Below, piece by piece: positions 45,001 through 49,081 of a DNA stretch of 49,081 nt. Under the pieces are notes generated by a model. That model searched no databases, was not told where the DNA came from, and was given only the letters and a program-made list of their open reading frames with translations. Source of the DNA: Chalara sp. BL73 (lineage: Eukaryota > Ascomycota > Leotiomycetes > Helotiales); contig CAKJVC010000113.1 of assembly GCA_918026815.1 (NCBI GenBank), positions 1 to 49,081 of the forward strand. The letters run 5' to 3'. Positions within the stretch are counted from its first letter, which is position 1. The number at the start of each line of letters is the position of its first letter. A program made the translations under genes and the position numbers.

Positions 45001-47095
45001 AAAAACGCTGACATTCACGGTCTTAGCGGTACTACGAAATCCCGGGGTCAGCATTGTCGTAGCACTATTTAATGCACTCGAACGAAACTACGTTCGGCGT
45101 TTGCGGCTTGCAAATATCCAGCATTTTGTCTAGCACTATAAAAAAGCCGAGTATGCTCCCGTAGTTGTAGTCAGCGCTGACCGAGCTGCATCGACGGATT
45201 TCATCACGTACGGGACTATATTGCGAAAGCGAAAGCTGCTGCGTCGTGCTGTGTTCGATAAATGTTATTTTTCATTTACGGCTAATAACTACCGACTTAA
45301 GCTTCGACAGCTCAGTTATTTTTAAGTGCTGCGGTGTTTCATGATTTTGCTGACAGCGACACTTCTTTCTAGCCGACTTGATAAGTTGCGCGACGTAATG
45401 CATATTTCGGACTTTCGTTTTATTCGCATGCGTACAGTTCGCCCGAATATTCGATATTCGGTCCGACGATGTTTTAATCAAAGTGCACTGAAAGTAGTCT
45501 GCGAAATAGCACGATTACGCAGGCTTGCGAAAAAAGAACGGAGGATTTTTTATTGTACTAGTCGAAACCGAACCGAAAAAGTAAAACAGATTTTAAAATG
45601 TTTATTTTACTATTTACTTGTCGATAAAAAAAATGTAGCGGTCGAAAAGTAGTTGTAGCAAAAAGGATTTATTGCCGCTACTAAAGCACTCGGGACGGGC
45701 GGAAACTACTCCGGAATTGTATACGTTGTGCATATCGAAGTTTTGTATAGCATAATTGATTTTGCGCAAGAAACTGAGCGTAGCGGTCGTGCCGAGAAAA
45801 ATGTCGATTCGATTATTTTACTGGAAAACTCGGAATATCAGCGGTTTGTGCAACAGAATGCTGCTGCGCTAACGGTAAACGAGCTAGCAATGCAACGATT
45901 TATTTAAACGCGCGACTGCCGACGGTTTGCTATAAGCGGATATTTCAACGAAAACGGGCAAACTTGTAAAAAAGTCGGTAACCGGCTGTGCGATTGCTGC
46001 AGCGGTAAAATTTCAAATTGGACTGCCAGCCAAGTTCGGACTGCTCGCGAACTGCAGCGGTTTAAAAACCAAATAAACGAAGTTTAGCGATACTGTAGAT
46101 TTTGTTGAACGATGTATAGTTCCACGAGCGCACAACATACAACTAATACGTGCAGCAAAACCGACGAGCTGAATATCGAGCAACAAAAACTTTTACGAAA
46201 TCAAATTCGACTCGATCGACGATGTTGTGATTGCTAGAAGTGCGGTGTAAGCTAGCACATCTGCAAAGGAATTGAGCATCAACAAGCATGCTAGTAAAGC
46301 GGAGTTGCTGCTTGCTTGTAGCTTAGCTGGTTTTTATTTTTTGCTGCTTTAGCCGTTATAATTCGAAAAAAATATTCGAGACTAACTATTAAAGCATACG
46401 GAAAATAGCTTAGTTTACGAGTTCGACAAAAAATTTAGAAAGCAGTCGTTAGCAATAAAATGTAGCTTTTTTAAACTATGCTGCAGCAGAAGCAACTGGA
46501 GCAACGAGTTATACAACCGCTCGACGAAAAAAGAAGTAGCACGAAAGTTTTTACTAAAAAAGTAGCTTTAACTATCGCGATAGTTTTATTAGTAACACCG
46601 GCGGCGGCAATTACGGATTGTGCTGTTAGTCAACAATTACGAGTTATTTAGTAGCTCGGTTAACATTGCATTTACTGCGAAGTTACCGAAGCGCCGCAAA
46701 GTTATCGTTTACACTAGTATTAAACGTGCTTCCGGTTTAAAAGAATCGCCGACTTTTTAGAATATGCCGAGTGTTTAGAATAGCAAGCCGGAATAGACCG
46801 ATTCCGGCGAAGCATATACTAGTAGTGCAAAAAAGTTATTGCACAGTATGAAACTCGCGATTCGCTGGATTGTATTAGTTGTTTATATAAAAATGTAATT
46901 GTGCCGATGCTTTTTATTTTATATAGCCGTAGCTGGATCTAACAATAGCTTGCTCGGGAAAAATATCAAGTTAAGTTTAGGATTGTACAGTTGCAGTATT
47001 GGCTTAATAAGCGTAGTACTAAAAAAAAATAGCATCGGATTCGAGTAATTGAAGTATTCGATATATACGCGATAAAGTTCCAGCGAGCGAAATAA
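42035..47095 (+). pseudogene. Telomere-linked RecQ-like helicase, decayed by RIP-like mutation
   Basis: Starts MNDFKYNSDYQVLFCKKHK at 42035 with a degraded two-finger N-terminus, followed by a helical region (NRYIAYFRRFACYLLRV). The helicase core starts near 44900: RSDEQKAAIFAALNQQ; motif I LLTGKGKTLTF (about 44985-45016); and a region corresponding to motif II that now reads FDKCYFSF. Then come ILLTATLLSSRL, MHISDFRFIRMRTVRPNIRY, and near 45760-45800 a motif-VI-like DFAQETERSGRAEKNVDS. A cysteine-containing C-terminal part continues to about 47095. Dozens of TAG/TAA codons interrupt it, and expected His or Gln codons have become Tyr or stop, as C-to-T change would produce. In fungi such genes sit next to telomeres, as here. 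Confidence 0.8.
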
Positions 47096-48856
47096 AGCTA
47101 GTGTACAATATAGGTATTAATAAGCAAAAGAATTTTATTTAGCTGTTTTAGAAAAACATATTTTTAAAAGTAAAGTAGTCGAAACTTTAAAATTATAATT
47201 TAATTGTTAATTCGATAATTAATTTAAAGATATATGTAATTAAAGCTGATTTAGATCACACTGATAATAATATCGAACTAAATAATTGCTTTTTCGAACT
47301 CGGCCGTATTAAGCGCCGGGCAAAAAAAAAAGAAATAAAAATAATAAAATAAAAAATTAGTTTCCGGTGAGTATTTTGTAAATAGCGTAGAATATATTAT
47401 CGGCCGAGTATTTTATGTGAAGAAATTAGAATATAGCCCGAACCGGTCTGCATTAAACGCGCCCGGCAAAAAAAGAAATGTTTAAAAAGAGTATTCAATA
47501 GTTATTTTATTTATTTATTACTGTCGCCGCCGGCCAGTAGTATGTTAGAAGTAAAGTTAATTGAAGAAAAAGAAAAAAAAAAAAAAAAGTTAAAAACTAT
47601 CACAAGATATATTTCTTATAAGCAACCCGGACTTAGCAGCACGAAACGCTAGTAAGCAAACCCGGCGGGCCAAAAGTAGAAGTTATTACGTTGCGAAACA
47701 GTTCAAGCAATTTGAGTTAAAAGTATTTGAAAAATAGCATGTAAATATTGCGGCGAAAAGCAAGCATTAGCATCGACACGACGGTTTTGATTTAAATAAG
47801 TTTATAAAAAAAAAAGAAAACACTAAAAACAGTAATTAAATATTCAGAAAAGCATTTTAATTTTTTTACTGCAATTTATTCCGCAGTAGATTTAGTTTGG
47901 AAGAATTAGAATTACGCAAGTAAAAAACGTGCTAGAATTACATAATTATAACAATCAGACGCAGTCGGCAAAAGCATTTATAAGAAGTAGAATTAGTTAT
48001 ATTGTTTAAAATAAAGTCGCGTATTAAAATTCCCGGTAATTAAGCATATAATAAAGCATCGGAAAACATTTTCTTTGCAAAGTTTGAAATAGTAGTTGTT
48101 AAAATATGTAGAATAAAAGTAGAAAAGCTAGTAAGAAGCAGCATAAATATCAATAATCGCGAAACGAATTACGACACGCCGCACGAAAAAAAATTGATTG
48201 CTCGTAAAGAAATAATTATATTAATTACGAAGTAATATTAAGAAATATTTTAGAAAAAATAAAATTGTGGATTTGAAGTAAATATTTGCGAAAGTGCGAT
48301 CGGATGGATCGTATAATGTCGGAAATAATTAAGTAAGCAAAAGCTGGCGGGAAGCAAATCAAAGTAACAAACGGCAACAAAAAAATAAAGCAAGTACACG
48401 AAACAAGCATTGTTATTCGTTAATTCCGGATAGTTAAGCACATTGTAAATAATGCTTCGAAATATCGGTTTCCAAAATTAAAATTGTAGTTGTTGAGTTA
48501 AGTTGAAATAAAATAGAAAAAAAGAATAAAGCAACGGCAAATAGCGAACGGCAATTACGCGAGAAAAATAGCTTTAAAAATCAGAAGTAATAGCATCGAA
48601 AGCGAAAAGGTTTCAAAGGTTTTTTTGTGCGCGTTTTCGATAGTACTAATAAAGTTATTTTCAAAACAAAAAGTTTTAACTATAAAGCAAAAATGTTTTA
48701 AAAATAACGAAGCAGGTTTTTCTAAGCAAGTAAAATTTTTTAGCAAAAAGAAGTTTTACGAATAAACGGTTAAAGCAAAAAAGTTTAATATATTTTAAAA
48801 AGAAAAAGTTTTTCCGAGCAAGCAGATTTTTAAGCAGCAAATCGAGTTAAGTTTTC
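47096..48856. other. AT-rich subtelomeric relic sequence
   Basis: No recognisable protein. CGCCGGGCAAAAAA-like and CGCCCGGCAAAAAA-like motifs recur near 47318 and 47457, with a related CCCGGCGGGCC near 47660. They stand out as GC-rich specks and would encode basic stretches such as IKRARQKKK in one frame. Possibly a decayed repeat family or the remnant of another telomere-linked gene. Confidence 0.5.
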
Positions 48857-48959
48857 TAACAAGTAAGTTTTTACAGACTAGTAAGTTTTCTGAAACAAGT
48901 AAGTTTTTACAACTAAGCAAAGTTTTTGAAACAAGCAAGTTTTTACAACTAAGCAGAGT
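48857..48959. repeat. 36-bp tandem repeat abutting the telomere
   Basis: Units begin at about 48857 (degenerate), 48892 and 48928, each containing AACAAG(T/C)AAGTTTTTACA and AAGCA(A/G)AGTTT. The last unit ends GAGTT and passes directly into TTAGGG. Confidence 0.75.
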
Positions 48960-49081
48960 TTAGGGTTAGGGTTAGGGTTAGGGTTAGGGTTAGGGTTAGG
49001 GTTAGGGTTAGGGTTAGGGTTAGGGTTAGGGTTAGGGTTAGGGTTAGGGTTAGGGTTAGGGTTAGGGTTAGGGTTAGGGTT
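48960..49081 (+). repeat. Telomere, (TTAGGG)n
   Basis: About 20 perfect TTAGGG repeats run to the last base with the G-rich strand 5'->3' toward the end, the correct orientation for a right chromosome end. No variant repeats are seen. Confidence 0.98.

Noticed and set aside
48225..48746. Hydrophobic minus-strand ORFs of about 60 codons near the telomere.
   Set aside because: Phe/Leu/Ile-rich translation is what AT-rich DNA gives by chance; no start context, no family.
1..49081. Searched by eye for tRNA, rRNA, CRISPR arrays, polyketide/peptide synthase modules and a Starship-type tyrosine recombinase.
   Set aside because: None was recognisable. The small redox cluster lacks a backbone synthase, so I do not call it a secondary-metabolite cluster.

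Overview
The window is the right-hand end of a chromosome of a filamentous ascomycete (Pezizomycotina; a leotiomycete would fit, but I cannot prove the class). It ends in about 20 TTAGGG repeats with the G-rich strand running 5'->3' off the right end (48960-49081). The genes have short spliceosomal introns with CTAAC branch points. Gene content is fungal: a Cdc42 GEF of the Cdc24 type, an F-box/WD40 protein, and short-chain dehydrogenases. The last 16 kb is AT-rich, stop-ridden sequence of the kind left by repeat-induced point mutation (RIP).

Region 1 (1-33189) is a head-to-tail tandem duplication with a period of 16,445 bp: unit 1 is 321-16765 and unit 2 is 16766-33189. Each unit carries, in order: an F-box/WD40 gene (-); cdc24 (+); a 1.2 kb gap; a basic nuclear-type N-terminal region fused in frame to an alpha/beta-hydrolase fragment (+); an aldehyde dehydrogenase (-); a zinc alcohol dehydrogenase (+); a short-chain dehydrogenase (-); and a second short-chain dehydrogenase (+). 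Unit 1 has the complete ends of the two outermost genes, because the F-box gene continues left to base 1 and the last SDR ends at 16761. Unit 2 has lost both: its F-box gene is cut at the unit junction and its last SDR is cut where the subtelomere begins. The copies are nearly identical and show no RIP-like C-to-T decay. They differ mostly by small indels, many in homopolymers, so almost every gene is frameshifted in one copy and readable in the other. At least eight more apparent frameshifts are shared by both copies, mostly at or beside homopolymers. I suspect assembly consensus error there at least as much as true pseudogenes.

The five enzyme genes (hydrolase fragment, ALDH, ADH, two SDRs) are arranged in divergent and convergent pairs around shared promoters. 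They look like a small oxidoreductive, probably catabolic, cluster. Its substrate cannot be read from the sequence.

Region 2 (33190-38160) is a decayed Ty1/copia retrotransposon split by a well-preserved 3.3 kb hAT transposon (33825-37162) with matching terminal inverted repeats and an 8-bp target duplication. Region 3 (38161-39711) has no genes. It holds an inverted-repeat module, an inverted interstitial telomere-like tract and a 60-bp minisatellite. Region 4 (39712-47095) holds two telomere-linked helicase-type genes. The first is an unusually open, very AT-rich N-terminal segment with two zinc fingers, cut off by a 160-bp GC-rich repeat block. The second is a nearly full-length but stop-riddled RecQ-like gene. 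Region 5 (47096-48959) is AT-rich relic sequence ending in a 36-bp tandem repeat that runs directly into the telomere.
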